Shown: in pieces, positions 23,796-36,291 of the stretch | Numbering within the stretch: position 1 is the stretch's first letter | How the letters are laid out: each line of letters begins with the position of its first letter | NCBI RefSeq assembly: GCF_024868665.1 | Contig: NW_026634141.1 | Coordinates: forward strand, 109,709-173,708 | Source of the DNA: Triplophysa rosa | Lineage: Eukaryota > Chordata > Actinopteri > Cypriniformes > Nemacheilidae | Length of the DNA: 64,000 nucleotides | Reading direction: 5' to 3' | Program-made: the position numbers and the translations under genes | The notes under the pieces: generated by a model | What the model was told of the DNA's origin: nothing | Database searches by the model: none | Seen by the model: the letters and a program-made list of their open reading frames with translations, nothing else

Positions 23796-25002
23796 GAGGA
23801 ACAGATGCGAAGCGGTCACCATCCTCCTTAAATTTCAGATCCGGTGGAGACAAAAACTGTTGCCAGAAGAAACGTTACATAAGCTTCGATTGTAAAATAG
23901 CTTTGCCTCACGTGTGTCTACTGAGCCATTGCATCATTACGTCGGCTTTGAATGTGATGCTAATGGCTCCCATCATCGACTGCGTCATGCTAACGTTACA
24001 GTTTGAACGGGAGCTGCTGTCTGCATGCATTCATGGACACAGACTCTTCTGTGTAACATTGTTGCATGGCTTCGGTTCAAACGGTCTGTGCTGCGAGTTA
24101 CTTTGAAGAAGCTGCGCATTTAATTCACCACACCACAGCTGACTTGTCAAAAACTTGTAATAGTATGTGTAAATAGTGTTTTGCCAAAACCTGTCACTGA
24201 CTGTTAAGACAAAAGAACATGAACATACTTCTGTAAATATGCAATTTGTTACCAAGACGGAGGTGCTGGGTGCGCTTGGTAAGACAAATCCACTGCTCCA
24301 TTTGGTGTATAATGATTTTGTCAGATGATGAGACAATTTGTGGAAGTTATGCGGTTAACATGTATGCAGTCAAGTTTAATTAATATTTTTAACTTTTTTT
24401 AATGTCTGACAACAGAAAAGGAAAATATGTCTCTGAGAACGGCTTTATTGGGCAGTTAGTTGCATTAAAATACAGTATGTGACAGTTAAGAGACTAGAGG
24501 CAAAAGTGCCAACAGTAGTCTGAAGAAAAACCAAAGAAATCCCACCCCTAGAGTGTACAGCAAACAACCTAAAGCAACAGAGTACCCTGATCATCGAAAA
24601 ACGACGGAAAAGGGGCGCTTCCCGAATATCAGTATGCGACAAGTCGGAAGTGAGAATGTGTTGCCCAGACAGCAGGTTTATTAATAAAATCTAACTCAGA
24701 AGGGCAAAAGCGAGATTCCCATGAGAGGTTGGAAACTAAAAACAAAGACAAAATCTGCAACCAATAAAGGACTTTTGTGAATGAGATTTGGAAAATCAAC
24801 AGTAGGGGTCAAGACAAAAGACATCAAACAAACAAGAGCTATACTTCCACAGAAGAGCACAATACAAACAAACACCAGAAACCATGTGCTACGACAAGAA
24901 ATGCAACAAAACACACAGGTCACAGAGAATACAATGCAAACTAATGGCTTCAGTATCCCATTTTGCTCCAATGAAGAAAGAAGGATATGACAACTTAAAA
25001 GA
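23796..25002. other. No gene recognised; one dispersed repeat fragment
   Basis: Near 24560-24660 there is a diverged copy of the repeat at 8139-8270, recognised by acaacctaaagcaacag and ggggcgcttcccgaatatca. The rest shows nothing that can be supported. Confidence 0.5.
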
Positions 25003-25279
25003 TTTTAGATTTAGATTTTAGATTTAGATTCAATTTATTGTCATTGCACATGTACAAGGCAACGAAATGTGACCTCTGCATTTAACCCATCCAGAGAGTA
25101 GTGAACACACTACCCCCGGAGCAGTGGGCAGCTATCACTGCAGCGCCCGGGGAGCAAGTAGGGGTAAGGTGCCTTGCTCAAGGGCACCTCAGTTGTTACC
25201 TGCCGGCCCTGGGAATCGAACCGGCAACCTTCTGGTCATGAGTCCGACTCTCTAACCATTAGGCCACAACTGCCCCCTA
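25003..25279 (-). repeat. tRNA-derived SINE with full promoter and tail
   Basis: On the minus strand it begins ggggcagttgtggcctaatg, which contains an A-box-like gcctaatggttagaga. The B box ggttcgattccc follows, then a body ending in gacaataaattgaatctaaa and a (gattta)n tail at 25003-25040. A second copy in the opposite orientation lies at 54411-54703. The arrangement resembles tRNA-headed fish SINEs of the V-SINE/HAmo type, though the exact family was not confirmed. Confidence 0.85.
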
Positions 25280-25309
25280 AAAGTGAGTGAATGAGAGACA
25301 AAAAGACTC

Positions 25310-25397
25310 TTCATATGTTAAAGGTTCTTAATAGAACCAAAAGGTTCTTCTATGGCATCGAAGAATCTTTTGAAGCACCTTTGTTTTAAGAGTGTAG
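25310..25397. repeat. Fragment of a ggttctt-type MITE
   Basis: The block aggttcttaatagaaccaaa followed by aggttcttctatggcatcga and aagaatcttttgaagcacct resembles a common fish palindromic repeat. Ends are not defined. Confidence 0.5.
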
Positions 25398-25563
25398 ACA
25401 TCTCTCTAGATTTAACAGAGCTAATCATGTCAACTTCATCTGTTGCACTGACACAATTTACCCGTAGTTTCAAAGGTGCTCCGATACATGAGGGGGCAAA
25501 GCATTAAATACTGAGGTGTTCAAACCCTTAATATAATTGCAGCAATAGTTTGCCCGGTTTCAC

Positions 25564-26334
25564 TAACAAGACACGCAGTATCTTGTGTATCAATTCAGAA
25601 AAACTGTGCAACAACAAGGTGAAAATCTAGACATGTATCAAACCAGACTCAGGATGCTTGCAAAGGACTGTGAGTTTGCAGATGTTGATCGAGAAATAAA
25701 GGCACAGTTGTTACAAAGCTGCACTTCATCCAGGCTACGCCGAAAAGCACTCAGAGAACCAGTTCTGTCCTTAGAGGCGCTTCTAGATCACGGCAGAACT
25801 CTAGAACTTTCTGAACAGCAAGCTACAGGCATTGAACAAAATTCAGCGGCTACCGTTAACTCATTACAACGTGATTAAAAGCAACTGAGTGAATCTAAAA
25901 CCGACTATAGGCGAACATCCAACAACCAATGTAGAAACTGTGGAGGGAAATACCCACATCAAGGCTCTTGTCCCTCAAAAGGAAAAGAATGCAGGGCATG
26001 CGGAAAGTTAAATCACTTTGCGAAGATGTGTCGTTCAAGCCCCAAGAAACCTCCTGAATACGACACGAGAAATAACTTCAAACAACAGAATGATTTTGCA
26101 CGTCGACAACGCAACAGCACAACAAGAGTCAAACAAGTCGCTGCAACAAGCACTAGCCACATACGTGAGGACTCATCAAGCAGTGACGATGTATACGTAT
26201 TTGTCTTGAATACCACAGTTTGTCAGCAACAACCTCAGACACATGTGACTGTAAACAGAACAAAGATCAGAGTTTTAATAGACTCAGGAGCTGCAGTAAA
26301 CATTCAACACACTCACACCTCAGCCTCAGCTTGA
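25564..26334 (+). pseudogene. Gag C-terminus and protease of the K02A2.6-like element
   Basis: The frame starts inside gag (VYQFRKTVQQQGENLDMYQT), a capsid-type region followed by ALREPVLSLEALLDHGRTLE. An in-frame TAA stops it at 25876-25878. After that the same frame continues with two cysteine clusters, CRNCGGKYPHQGSC and CRACGKLNHFAKMC, the second a clear CX2CX4HX4C zinc knuckle for nucleic acid binding. It then reaches the aspartic protease motif VLIDSGAAVNI at about 26274-26307. The frame is lost just after this, where a short deletion shifts it into the RT frame. Gag's N-terminus is absent. Confidence 0.8.
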
Positions 26335-26392
26335 ACCAACAGCAACCAGAATCTTTGCATATGGCTCTAATGCTGCTCTGCCTATTAGTGGT

Positions 26393-29290
26393 GTGTTCCA
26401 GTGCAACGTTCAAGCGTCACATAAAAGCACAAAAGCCAAGTTTTATGTTCTCGAGAATGACGGACAAACCCTTCTGAGTTACGGAACATCACAGGAACTT
26501 GTACTTATTGACATCATTGGTACTGTTGCCCCGCAACAAGATAAACGCACAGTGGCAGATGAACTTATCGAGGCTCATCCAGAACTTTTCGAAGGAATCG
26601 GAAAACTCAAAAACTTCCAAGTAAAGCTTCACATTGATCCCGATGTCCAGCCCACATGTCAGCCACATAGACGAGTGCCGTTTCACATTCGACAGAAAGT
26701 GGAAGCTGAGTTACAAAATCTAGAAGATGATGACATCATTGAAACAGTAACAGGTCCAACTCCATGGGTTTCTCCTATCGTGACTCCACCCAAGCCAAAA
26801 GACCCCCACAAAGTCAGGATATGTGTTGACATGCTTCAGGCCAATATCGCTATACAACGTGAGCGTCATATCACTCCCACTATTGATGATGTAATTCATG
26901 ACTTGAATGGTGCCAACGTCTTTTCGAAACTCGATCTCAGAGTAGGTTATCATCAATTAGAACTGCACCCCGACAACCGATACATCACTACATTCACAAC
27001 ACACTTGGGACTACGGAGATATAAACGCCTAAATTTCGGCATTTCTTCTGCTGCTGAAGTTTTTCAGAACACCATAGCTCAAACCCTACAAGGCATCAGA
27101 GGTGTAAGAAACCTTAGCGATGACATCATTGTGTATGGCGTGTCACAAGAAGCTCACGACGAAGCTCTCAAAGCTATTTTCCGCAGACTAAAGGACAGTG
27201 GTCTCACGCTAAACCGTGACAAATGTGAATTCAATAAGCACAGACTTGAGTTTTTTGGATTTATCTTCTCTGCCGCTGGCATCTCTGCGGATCCTAAAAA
27301 AATCTCAGCGATACAACAAGCGAGTGAGCCTAAAGATCCCGCAGAAATTCGAATCCTCCTCGGCATGGTGAATTATTGCTCACGGTTTATAAAAGTCTTT
27401 TCAACCATCACCGCACCTCTACGCGAACTAACAAAGAAAGGTACACAATGGCAGTGGACAGAAACGCACCAAAAAGCCCTTCAAGATCTCAAAAATACTT
27501 TGGCCAACGCCACCACCATGTCGTACTTTGACCCTTCGTAAGGCACAGAGCTCGTGGTGGATGCTAGTCCAGTAGGCCTTGGGGCCATCCTATCGCAAAC
27601 GCAGGACGGACAAAGACACATCATAGCGTATGCCAGTCGTGCACTCAGCGACGTTGAAAAACTCTATTCACAGACTGAACGAGAAGCTCTAGCCTTCGTG
27701 TGGGGTTGTGAACATTTTCATCTTTACCTTTATGGTACTCCTTTCATTTTAGTAACTGACCACAAGCCTTTGGAACTGATTTGGAATAACCCCAGATCAA
27801 AGCCACCTGCGAGAATCGAAAGATGGGGTCTGAGACTTCAACCGTATCACTTCTCTATCCAGTATAGGAAAGGAACCGACAATCCAGCTGACTTCATGTC
27901 CAGACATCCTGTTCCTCTCGAGCCTGAGAATAACAGTAGAGCATCTAAAGTGGCTGAAGAATACGTAAACTTCATGGCATTGCAATCGACACCAAAAGCT
28001 ATGACTTTAGACGAGATCAAAACAGAGACAAAAAAAGATGCTATCCTACAGCAGGTATGTTTGCATGTACGAAACAACTCATGGCACATTGCTGCAACTG
28101 GTACACCACATGCGGACACCATGAAGCACTACAAGAATGTCTGCTCCGAGCTAACTGTCTCAGCTACTGATGATCTTATACTCAGAGGTTACAGAATAGT
28201 CATTCCTAAAGCTCTAGAACTAAGAGTGCTGCAGCTTGCTCATGAAAGCCACCAAGGTATCGCCAAGACAAAAAGCCTGCTACGAGAGAAAGTATGGTTC
28301 CCCAATATGGATCACAAAGTCGAAGTTATGATCAATAACTGCATCGCTTGTCAGGCAACCACGCCCCTTACTCGTGTAGAACCACTCAAAATGTCCCCTT
28401 TACCGGAAGCTCCATGGCACAATGTAAGTGCAGATTTCTATGGACCACTACCATCTGGTGAATACCTGCTAGTCCTCGTAGATGACTACACGCGATACCC
28501 TGTTGTTAAAATTCTCCACTCCATTTCAGCGACAACTGTGATACCAGCCATTGATGATGTTTTCTCGATGTTTGGAATTCCTGACACTTTAAAAACAGAC
28601 AATGGCCCCCCTTTCAACAGCAGTACGTTCTCTCAGTTGGCTGACTACCTCGGATTTCGGCATAGGAAAATCACCCCATTTTGGCCACAAGCAAACGCCA
28701 CAGCAGAACGATTCATGCGCACTCTAGGCAAAGCTATTCTAGCTGCACACGTCCAAGGCATCCCTTGGAAGCAACAGCTTAATGTGTTCCTCCGTGAGTA
28801 CAGATCTACACCACACATTACCACAGGGATTTCCCCAGCTGAGTTGATTTTTCAAAGGAAGGTGAAAACAAAGATACCCTTAGCCTTTCCAAGCATCATT
28901 GCTGCGGACGCTGACATCCGACAACGAGACGAAAGAGCAAAGGCCAAAATGAAAACCCTCTCTGACACACGCAGACATGCCACACACTCTCACTTTCGAC
29001 CTGGAGACACTGTGTTGTGCAGACAGCAGAAGCATACCAAACTGACAACGCCTTACAACTTCAAACCACTTGCGGTCACCAAAGTCAAAGGCACCATGGT
29101 AACCGCAGAAAGAAATGGACATTCTGTCACACGGAATTCTTCCTTCTTCAAAAATCTAAATCTTGGTACGTCAGATTTCTTGTTGGACTTTGAGAACGAG
29201 ACAGAAGAAATTGATGTATTTGACAATCCCTCAAGATACCCCACTAGGTCCAGTCGCAGGCCCCCTGCTCACCTTTCTGATTTTGTGTAG
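26393..29290 (+). pseudogene. Pol of the K02A2.6-like Gypsy element: RT, RNase H, integrase
   Basis: One frame of 965 codons, interrupted only by a TAA at 27539-27541. RT motifs: PWVSPIVTPPKPKDPHKVRI, FSKLDLRVGYHQLEL (first Asp), then NLSDDIIVYG with the two catalytic Asp but Leu in place of the usual Tyr/Phe, as in K02A2.6-like elements. The stop falls between RT and RNase H. RNase H shows VDASPVGLGAILSQ, YSQTEREALAFVWG and VTDHKPL. Integrase shows the HHCC finger (LAHESHQG with NCIACQ), then the acidic triad in VSADFYGPL, LKTDNGPPF and NATAERFMRT. All catalytic residues are therefore present. The C-terminus ends with an acidic stretch and a basic TRSSRRPPAH tail. A single point change separates this from an open pol. 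Confidence 0.88.
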
Positions 29291-29474
29291 ATGGCCTGTG
29301 CAGCAATATGTACATTGTTAAGGACTGTTCAAAGTTAGTGTTTCAGATACTAAACACACATAGACTGTCCACAGAGAGATTACAACATTCTAGTTTGTTG
29401 GTATATTGTTGAGTTTTCAGTGCATGTTAATAGCAACTCTACATTTCTGAAATGCATACAGTAATGTTGTTCTT

Positions 29475-29674
29475 GTAAAAAAAAAGAAAGAAAAGAAAGA
29501 GTGATGTAATATTCTGTGTTAATACCAAGCAAAGCCACGCCCATACGTTACGTGCGGATTGACGTAAGGGAAATTACGTGGAGCGCAGGGCGGAATAAAG
29601 TGGCTACTGATTGTTCGTGCATCGATGTCAAATGGTTATGTTCAACGCAAAGTGATAAAATAAAATGCATTACA
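29475..29674 (+). repeat. Purine tract and 3' LTR of the K02A2.6-like element
   Basis: An A/G-only tract (29477-29501) is followed by TGATGTAATATTC at 29502. The LTR runs to ATTACA at 29674, 173 bases, with aataaagtgg and aaaataaaatgc as possible polyadenylation signals. The LTR is short, as in this group. Confidence 0.75.
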
Positions 29675-30545
29675 GTACTGAGTATTATGTGACTTTGTTT
29701 TGTGTGAAACTTTGTGTGCCGCTTTCTTGACCAGGTCTCCTTGACTGTGAAGTCTCAATGGGATTTGTATCCTGGTTAAATAAAAAAAATAAAAAATACT
29801 TTCACTATGTTGACTGGTTGTTCTGATTTGTCATTGTTTAATTAACAGAAAGGAAATAAACACACGGTCATATTTTATGATGTCTCTGTCACGAATGCGT
29901 GGCGGAAGAGAACCCAAATGCAGGCAGGCGTGAAGGGGTTAACAGATTTTATTAAACAAAGAAACACAAAACAAAAGACCCACAATGGGGTAACGACGAC
30001 AGGACTAAATATAAGAACACAGAAACAAAAATACTTCCCACGAGGGGGGAAAAACAGCAGGACAAAAATAACAAAATATAAACACGACAAAACGTCTTTC
30101 TAAATACATACGGGTGGTAACGGCAGGGCAGGGTAAATCCACAGACAAAGTGACAAGGATCAGGAACACGAGCAACATGCAGCTTTCACCACAGGTAACA
30201 AGAACATCAACATGAACATACACAGTACACAGACCAAACATAGTACAATACACGAGCACAGGACAAAGAAACATGAGGGCAATAAATAGGAAAGACAAAC
30301 GAGGGATAATTACACAGGGCAGGTGAGGGTAATGAAACACGGACGGGGAGCAATACGTGAAACGAGAGGGGCCGGGCCAATGACAAGACACGAGAAAACA
30401 CATGAGATGTAGAACAAACAACTCATGACTTTCTCACATAAAACATAAGGCTTTGTCATGGCTCTGCCGCAGGACCAAGAAAAACATGACTAAATGAAGC
30501 AGAGCCATGACAGAAGCCCCCCCTTTAATGAGCACCTCCAGGTTC

Positions 30546-31178
30546 TCACCAAGGGGTAGACTGACAATACAAGACCGACTGGGTGACAGACAGGACTAGG
30601 CAAAACAATGAGAACAAAATCAAAGGCAGGCAAGACAAAATAACCACAGGATTGGGGTGGGATAATAAAAATAACAAACATGGGAGGGGGGGTGGGGAAA
30701 CAACAGAGTTCAAGGGGGGAACAGTTCTAATCCCCAGCTGCGCTCGAGGGCACGGAGTCCTGGGGGTCTCTGTGGGGGAAGTCCTGGGGGGAACCGCCGA
30801 CCTGAGCATCGGCGGAACAAGGCTTGGACCCGGCTGGTAGGCCAGCCGGAAGGTCGCCTGGAAGGCAGGCTGGACAGGGCTTGACGCCGGCTGGAAGGCA
30901 GGCTGGACATGGCTTGACGCCGGCTGGAAGGCTGGCTGGACAGGGCTTGACGCCGGCTGGACAGGGCTTGAGGTTGGCTGGACAGGGCTTGAGGCCGGCT
31001 GGAAGACCAGCTGCTGCACCGGACTGGGCATCGGCTGCACCGGACTGGATACCGGCTGCACCGGACTGGGCGCCGGCTGGATCACCGGACTGGGCGCCGG
31101 CTGGATCACCGCACTGGGCGCCGGCTGGATCACCGGACTGGGCGCCGGCTGGATCACCGGACTGGACACCGGCTGCAC
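30546..31178 (-). other. Low-complexity Pro/Gln/Ser reading frame in the LTR-A internal region
   Basis: The open frame encodes repeats of the kind SPVIQPAPSPVIQPAP followed by SSPVQPAFQPAS, then a hydrophobic tail. The repeats mirror a GC-rich DNA minisatellite, and the same DNA is open in several frames. No conserved retroelement domain is seen. It may be a remnant of a proline-rich internal region or only a consequence of the repeat; no function is assigned. Confidence 0.4.
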
Positions 31179-31185
31179 CGGACTG
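30830..31185. repeat. GC-rich minisatellite, 24-bp and about 33-bp units
   Basis: The right part repeats ccggctggatcaccggactg with 24-base spacing; the left part repeats gccggctggaaggcaggctg-type units of about 33 bases. Both unit lengths are multiples of three, which keeps the minus-strand frame open. Confidence 0.85.
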
Positions 31186-31494
31186 GACTACACAGGGCAG
31201 GTGAGGGTAATGAAACACGGACGGGGAGCAATACGTGAAACGAGAGGGGCGGGGCCAATGACAAGAAACGAGAAAACACATGATATGTAAAACAAACAAC
31301 TCATGGCTTTCTCACATAAAACATAAGGCTTTGTCATGGCTCTGCCGCAGGACCAAGAAAAACATGACTAAATGGAGCAGAGCCATGACAGTCAGTTACT
31401 CAGTATTACCTTCCCCAGCACTCTTGCTTGGGCCAAAATACCAATCTTTCCAAAAGTATACAACCTTGAGTAAACATTAACTTTTTTTAAGTGT

Positions 31495-31660
31495 AGTAAC
31501 CATGTTTTATTTGGCGCATTGATTACTATTGGCAAAACAATGGTTTTACTACAGTAACCATGGTTTAACTATGTTTTTTTGAAAACCATGGTTATTTTGT
31601 AGTAACCATGGTTTTTCTACAGTATCCATTTTTTAAACCATGTTTTTAAACCATAAACCA
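31495..31660. repeat. Clustered aaccatggtt palindromes
   Basis: The motif gtaaccatggttt and its variants recur at least five times in about 150 bases, in a partly inverted arrangement. It resembles a common fish MITE fragment. It is followed by a poly-C run near 31662-31675. Confidence 0.6.
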
Positions 31661-32270
31661 CCCCCCCCCCCCCTCCTATTTACGGTGTCAGTGTTTTTCC
31701 CCTGTGACCTTCACTTTTTAGTACACAGGAATTCTCATAGTGATAGTCATTGTTAATTTGCTTACATTTTATCAGTTTACACACATTTATAGATCAGGAT
31801 TTTATAACAGATTTGCAATGTGGTCCCAGACCTTTGGCCCGTAAAGGTAAGCTGTCCATAAGAGCTCTCAAAAGCCTACAGTATACACGTCTGGTTCTTC
31901 TCTGTGGGGTGGTGGGTGTTGCTGGAGTGTTTGAAATGAGGCATGAAGCAATGTGTGAAAACTGAACATTGTGCATTCTACTGGAGAAAACCAACAGCTA
32001 CAGTATATGTAGAACACAAAAAGAAACGTATTTCTCAGCTGTCTTTAGGTGGACTAGATTTAATGGACTTCTAAAAGAAAGTTTGTGTGGTACATGTTTG
32101 TTCCAATCATGTTAAGACAAAATACAAAACAGCATTATTGAGGCTGTGGAGTGTGAATTTAAATTTTGTCACTGTCTATTCTGTTTAACTTGGAAATTGT
32201 CCAATTAAACGAATAAGGTTGTATTTGTTAACATGAGATAGTTAACAGAAACTAGCAGCGATCATACATC

Positions 32271-33480
32271 CAGAGGTGGGTAGTAACGCGCTACATTTAC
32301 TTCGTTACATTTACTTGAGTAACATTTAGGAAAATATGTACTTTTTAAGTAAAATTAAAAGTGTGTACTTTTACTCTTACTTGAGTAAATTTCTAATAGA
32401 AAATCTGTACTTTTACTTCGTTACATAACTTACATTGCATGACGTTCCTTCGTTCCTTCATTTTAAAATATGCTTTTTAAAACGCGTTGTTTATTTCAAG
32501 GTTGTCGTCTCTTTTTACGGGCATTCCCGAGTGATCGATTCGTTTGAGTCGATTCTTTTGAAAGCATTAATTGAACAATGGGCAAAACCATTTGAATAGG
32601 CTAATGAATCAGTTCAAATGATTCGTTCAGTTCGCAGCACGATCTGAATCATCTGAAGCAGGATTACTCACTCCTCGTAGCGCGAAACTTAAGAACACGC
32701 AGAACACAAAGAGCGTTGGATGAAGTGGATATTAATCTATATCTATACAATCAAAACTGCAAATGTGTCATATTGTTTGCCAGCGATAATAAATGCCTGC
32801 CATTTGCGCGCACTCGCGCGACCTGTTCGTCAGACACAGCAACATGCGCGTTACCTGTCAGACACAGAGACGTGGGCTTGCAGAAATATACATTTGAAGA
32901 ACAGAAGGAAGAAAACTTGTTGATGGGCGTGTGGTTCACTGTTTACTGTTTGTTTACAAGTAAGAGCGTTTCACAACACACACGTGACACAACACGAGAA
33001 AACATGACATTTGTTCAAAAATGTGTATGTGTATTTCATTTAAGAGAGCACTGCAGATGTTCTAGATCATCTTAGTTAATGCTTTAGTTTGACATGGTCT
33101 ATTATTCTAAATAAGTTGTGTAAACTACATTGACATCAGGACTAGATGAAATTTACAGAAATGCTTGTCTCTTCTGTGTTTGTCTATTCTTTAGTCTCTC
33201 TAGTATATTGCAAAGATATCTGCTTATGATAATTAAAAATATTAATTAAAATGTAATATTAAAATATTGGCGTTAATATTAATTTTATGTAGTAGCCTAT
33301 ATAATCAGATACAAAGTAACTAAGTAACTAGCTACTTGAGTAGTTTTTTCATTGCATACTTTTTTACTTTTACTCAAGTAAATTTTAAATTAGTGACTTT
33401 TACTTTTACTTGAGTAACAATTTCTCAAGTTACTTGTACTTTTACTTGAGTAAAGATTTTGGCTACTCTACCCACCTCTG
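32271..33480. mobile_element. Non-autonomous hAT element, 1210 bp
   Basis: Terminal inverted repeats are CAGAGGTGGGTAGTAAC at the left and ctactctacccacctctg at the right. The perfect 8-bp duplication CATACATC lies at 32263-32270 and 33481-33488. The subterminal regions are rich in acttttacttgagta units in both orientations. The interior frame at 32716-33075 does not resemble a transposase. Confidence 0.9.
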
Positions 33481-33488
33481 CATACATC

Positions 33489-35128
33489 AGATTGTATAAA
33501 AAACGCTGTGCAAGCTTAATATGACTTTCTTTGTAGCTGTCCTTACATTGTTTCATTATTTTCAGAATTGCGCTGTTCCACTGAACAATTAAAATCTGTC
33601 TCTTTGAGACGTGTGTGCATAACACCTTGTAAAAGTCTAAACAGCTGTTTTTTTATTTTATGCAGCATTTCACCTAACATACATCATTACCCATTATATA
33701 AAACTGGTGCATTGGTCTGTATTTCATAATGTTATCAAAATACAACTTTATTGTGAAATATGGAAACTATCTCGCACATGCCATTTAATGGTGACTTTAA
33801 ATATTTTCTTTTGCTCTAAATGAAAGGCAGTTTACATGAACAGAAGATTTGTCATCCGATGCAGGGACCAGGCAAACATCCATATTTCATATAGCATCAC
33901 TGTAAAACCTGCTGTTCGGAATGCAGAGCTAACCAGGACATGACATTTTGGGAAATTTCATATTCATTTACCCCCGAGCAAAGACATATTTTACACTTGG
34001 AGCGCTGACTTGAATTGAAACAAAAATGAAAGGAGATCTTTACCCTCTTGGTGTTAAAAAGCGCAGTCTTGTGAAAACTGCTTAAAGAGGCTTCAGCTGA
34101 ACAGTTGTTTTTAGTGGTTCCCAGATGACACTGCCTCATTGTATCTGTAAAGGGCATAAACTCTGGACCTCAGATCCAGGTCATAAATTGGTGGGATTAA
34201 AGGACACAGATATGCTGTTAAACCTGCAACAAGGCTTCAAAGGGGTCATGAGTTTTATTATTATTACATTTTTTTCTCCTATAAGGTCCACTTTACGTTG
34301 GGAAAGTTTTATTTTGTCAAATACAGTAATCATTTATTTTTGCTTAATAAGACCCCTGATAATCCCGATAGTTTTTTTACATATAATGTAGGACTATAGA
34401 TGGTAAAATCGCTTGCTTTTTGTTGCACTTATCTGATAGAAGTCAAGTAAGGAACCAAGCTAACAAGGAGAGTGGGAAGCAATTGCGGAGTGAAGACTAA
34501 ATATGGAGCAAGATAATGGTACCATCAATAGAGGGAGGGACATACAAAACTTCACTGAGGTCAGCAGGTGGGCACCCTCTTTCCTTGGCATTTCAATGAT
34601 ATATTTTCACATTACAAGGCAATTTTGTTCTTTTCCTCTTTTTGCTGTGGTCAAAACACAGTGGACGGTTTTCCATGACAGATTTGCACGAAACTTAAGT
34701 GTTTTTTTATGTCTGTAAAAAAATAAAGCGAAATGACAGCATTACCATTACACGATGTCGTGCGCCTGAAATGTAATTTTTATTATGTATAATGTAAGTC
34801 TTTCTGACCAAACCTCTTTCTCTTTAGGTTTTATGGTAGGTTGCGAACCAAGTTTAGAGGTTCATACTGCAACCTACTACTACTGAAGTGTGAAGAGAAA
34901 TGTAGCCCAACCATTTCACGCCATCCTAAAATAATAATCATGTGACTTTTTTGTGCACCACATGACCAGTAAATGCGACAAAAACTGTTGGAAAACTGCT
35001 TGAAAAATGCATGATTAATATCATAGTGACTCTGGGTTATTTACAATATCAAAATGTGCAGGGTATCAATGTGATATTAGTCATCATGCAAACAGAATGT
35101 ATATGTTATTTAAGGTTAAATGCATACA
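33489..35128. other. No gene or defined element recognised
   Basis: A caaaggggtcatgag block near 34236 is reminiscent of the TIR of the element at 35131, but no partner end was identified. The remainder is AT-rich with short chance frames. Confidence 0.55.
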
Positions 35129-35130
35129 TA

Positions 35131-36291
35131 AAGGGGTCATATGAGACGGCTAAAACGAATATTATCATTCGTTTTAGATGTAATGCAATGTGTATACTGT
35201 CACGATCGTGTGTGGGGAGGAAGAACCCAAATGCAGGCAGCGGCAGTGAAGGGGTTAACAGAGGTATATTTATTAAATGACAAAAAACACAACAAAACTG
35301 AAAACTGGGGAAAACTGAACTAAGAATATATATATATACAAAACAAAAGACTTCCCACGTGGGGGCAAAACAAAAAGACAGGAACAACAAATAAACTAAC
35401 TATAAAACAATGACACAACGTCTTACCAAAAAACATGGAAGGGGGAACACAGGCAGGGCAAGGAATCAGGAACACGAAGATGTCTACAATGAGTACGAAC
35501 ACGGTACAAGAGCACACGAGTACAGGGTACAATGAACGAGCACAAGACAATAGACACAAGGGCTTTTTAAAGGGGAACAAACAAAGGAAGATAACGAGGG
35601 GCAGGTGAGGAACATAAGACATGGCAGGGAAGCAATACGGGAAACGAGAGGGGCGGGGCCAATGACAAGACGCGAGAAAGCACATGGAATGTCAAAAGAT
35701 AAACACCCCATGACTTTCTCACACTAAACATAAGGGATCTGCCACGATCCTGCCACTAGACTAGAAAATCCTGAACAAGAAGACAGGACCAAGACAGTAT
35801 ACTGTACACGATTCAAAGTTAAAAAAACACTGTATTTTCCACATACCGTGGATGTTTGTATCTCCTCTTTGCCCCGCCTCTCTGAAACACGCAAATTTTT
35901 ACAAAACTCATCACACTGAAAAGGGAGGTGTGCTATGATTGGCCAGTTAACCAGTGCGTAGTGATTGGTCGAATACTGCAAGCTTGTGACGGAAATGTAA
36001 CACCTCTTACCATATTTGAAACATCGGGTTCCAAAGCAATTGTACTGACAGGTACGCCCACCTTACTTGCGTATACATACATTTGGGCAGTCTTAGTCAA
36101 ATCAGTCCACGAACTGACATTAATTTGTGATGGTGTTTCAGGCAGGTCTGGGTGAGCATTCGCTTTTAGGTAGAATTCATCTTTTGTTCCCGACACTTTA
36201 ATTTTTGCAATTTAACGTGTCTAATACATGCATGGGCTACTTATAACACACCAAAGACAGAAAAACACATATTCACGCCATATGACCCCTT
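35131..36291. mobile_element. TIR element (AAGGGGTCATATG ends) split by a solo LTR
   Basis: The left end AAGGGGTCATATG is exactly complementary to the right end catatgacccctt, and TA lies outside both ends (35129-35130 and 36292-36293). Without the LTR it would be about 555 bases. No transposase is visible, so it is a non-autonomous DNA element. Confidence 0.8.
35198..35796 (-). mobile_element. Solo LTR, family LTR-A, inserted in a TIR element
   Basis: Inverted relative to the copies at 13.5 and 16.6 kb. It is 599 bases and flanked by a perfect 6-bp duplication GTATAC (35192-35197 and 35797-35802), which dates its insertion after the host TIR element. Confidence 0.85.

Larger units (their letters stand above)
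25560..29674 (+). mobile_element. Ty3/Gypsy retrotransposon, K02A2.6-like, 5'-truncated
   Basis: The order gag fragment, zinc knuckles, protease, reverse transcriptase, RNase H, integrase, purine tract, 3' LTR is visible on the plus strand. No 5' LTR matching the 173-base 3' LTR was found upstream of 25560, so the 5' end is missing. Confidence 0.85.
29887..31390 (-). mobile_element. Non-autonomous LTR-A element with a damaged 5' LTR
   Basis: On the minus strand a 3' LTR (30512 to 29887, 626 bases, starting TGTCATGGCTCTG) is preceded by the purine tract AAAGGGGGGGCTTC. Upstream lies about 680 bases of internal sequence, then a 201-base partial LTR (31390-31190) matching the first part of the 3' LTR with only a few differences. 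The partial LTR ends abruptly, so R, U5 and the primer site are deleted. No target duplication was found. Confidence 0.75.

Noticed and set aside
25200..25279. tRNA-like A and B boxes considered as a true tRNA gene
   Set aside because: They head a SINE body with a tail and recur at 54.4 kb; no cloverleaf with an acceptor stem was found.
32716..33075. 119-codon frame inside the hAT element at 32.3 kb as a possible transposase
   Set aside because: No BED finger, RNase H fold motif or hAT dimerisation motif is visible, and it is far too short.
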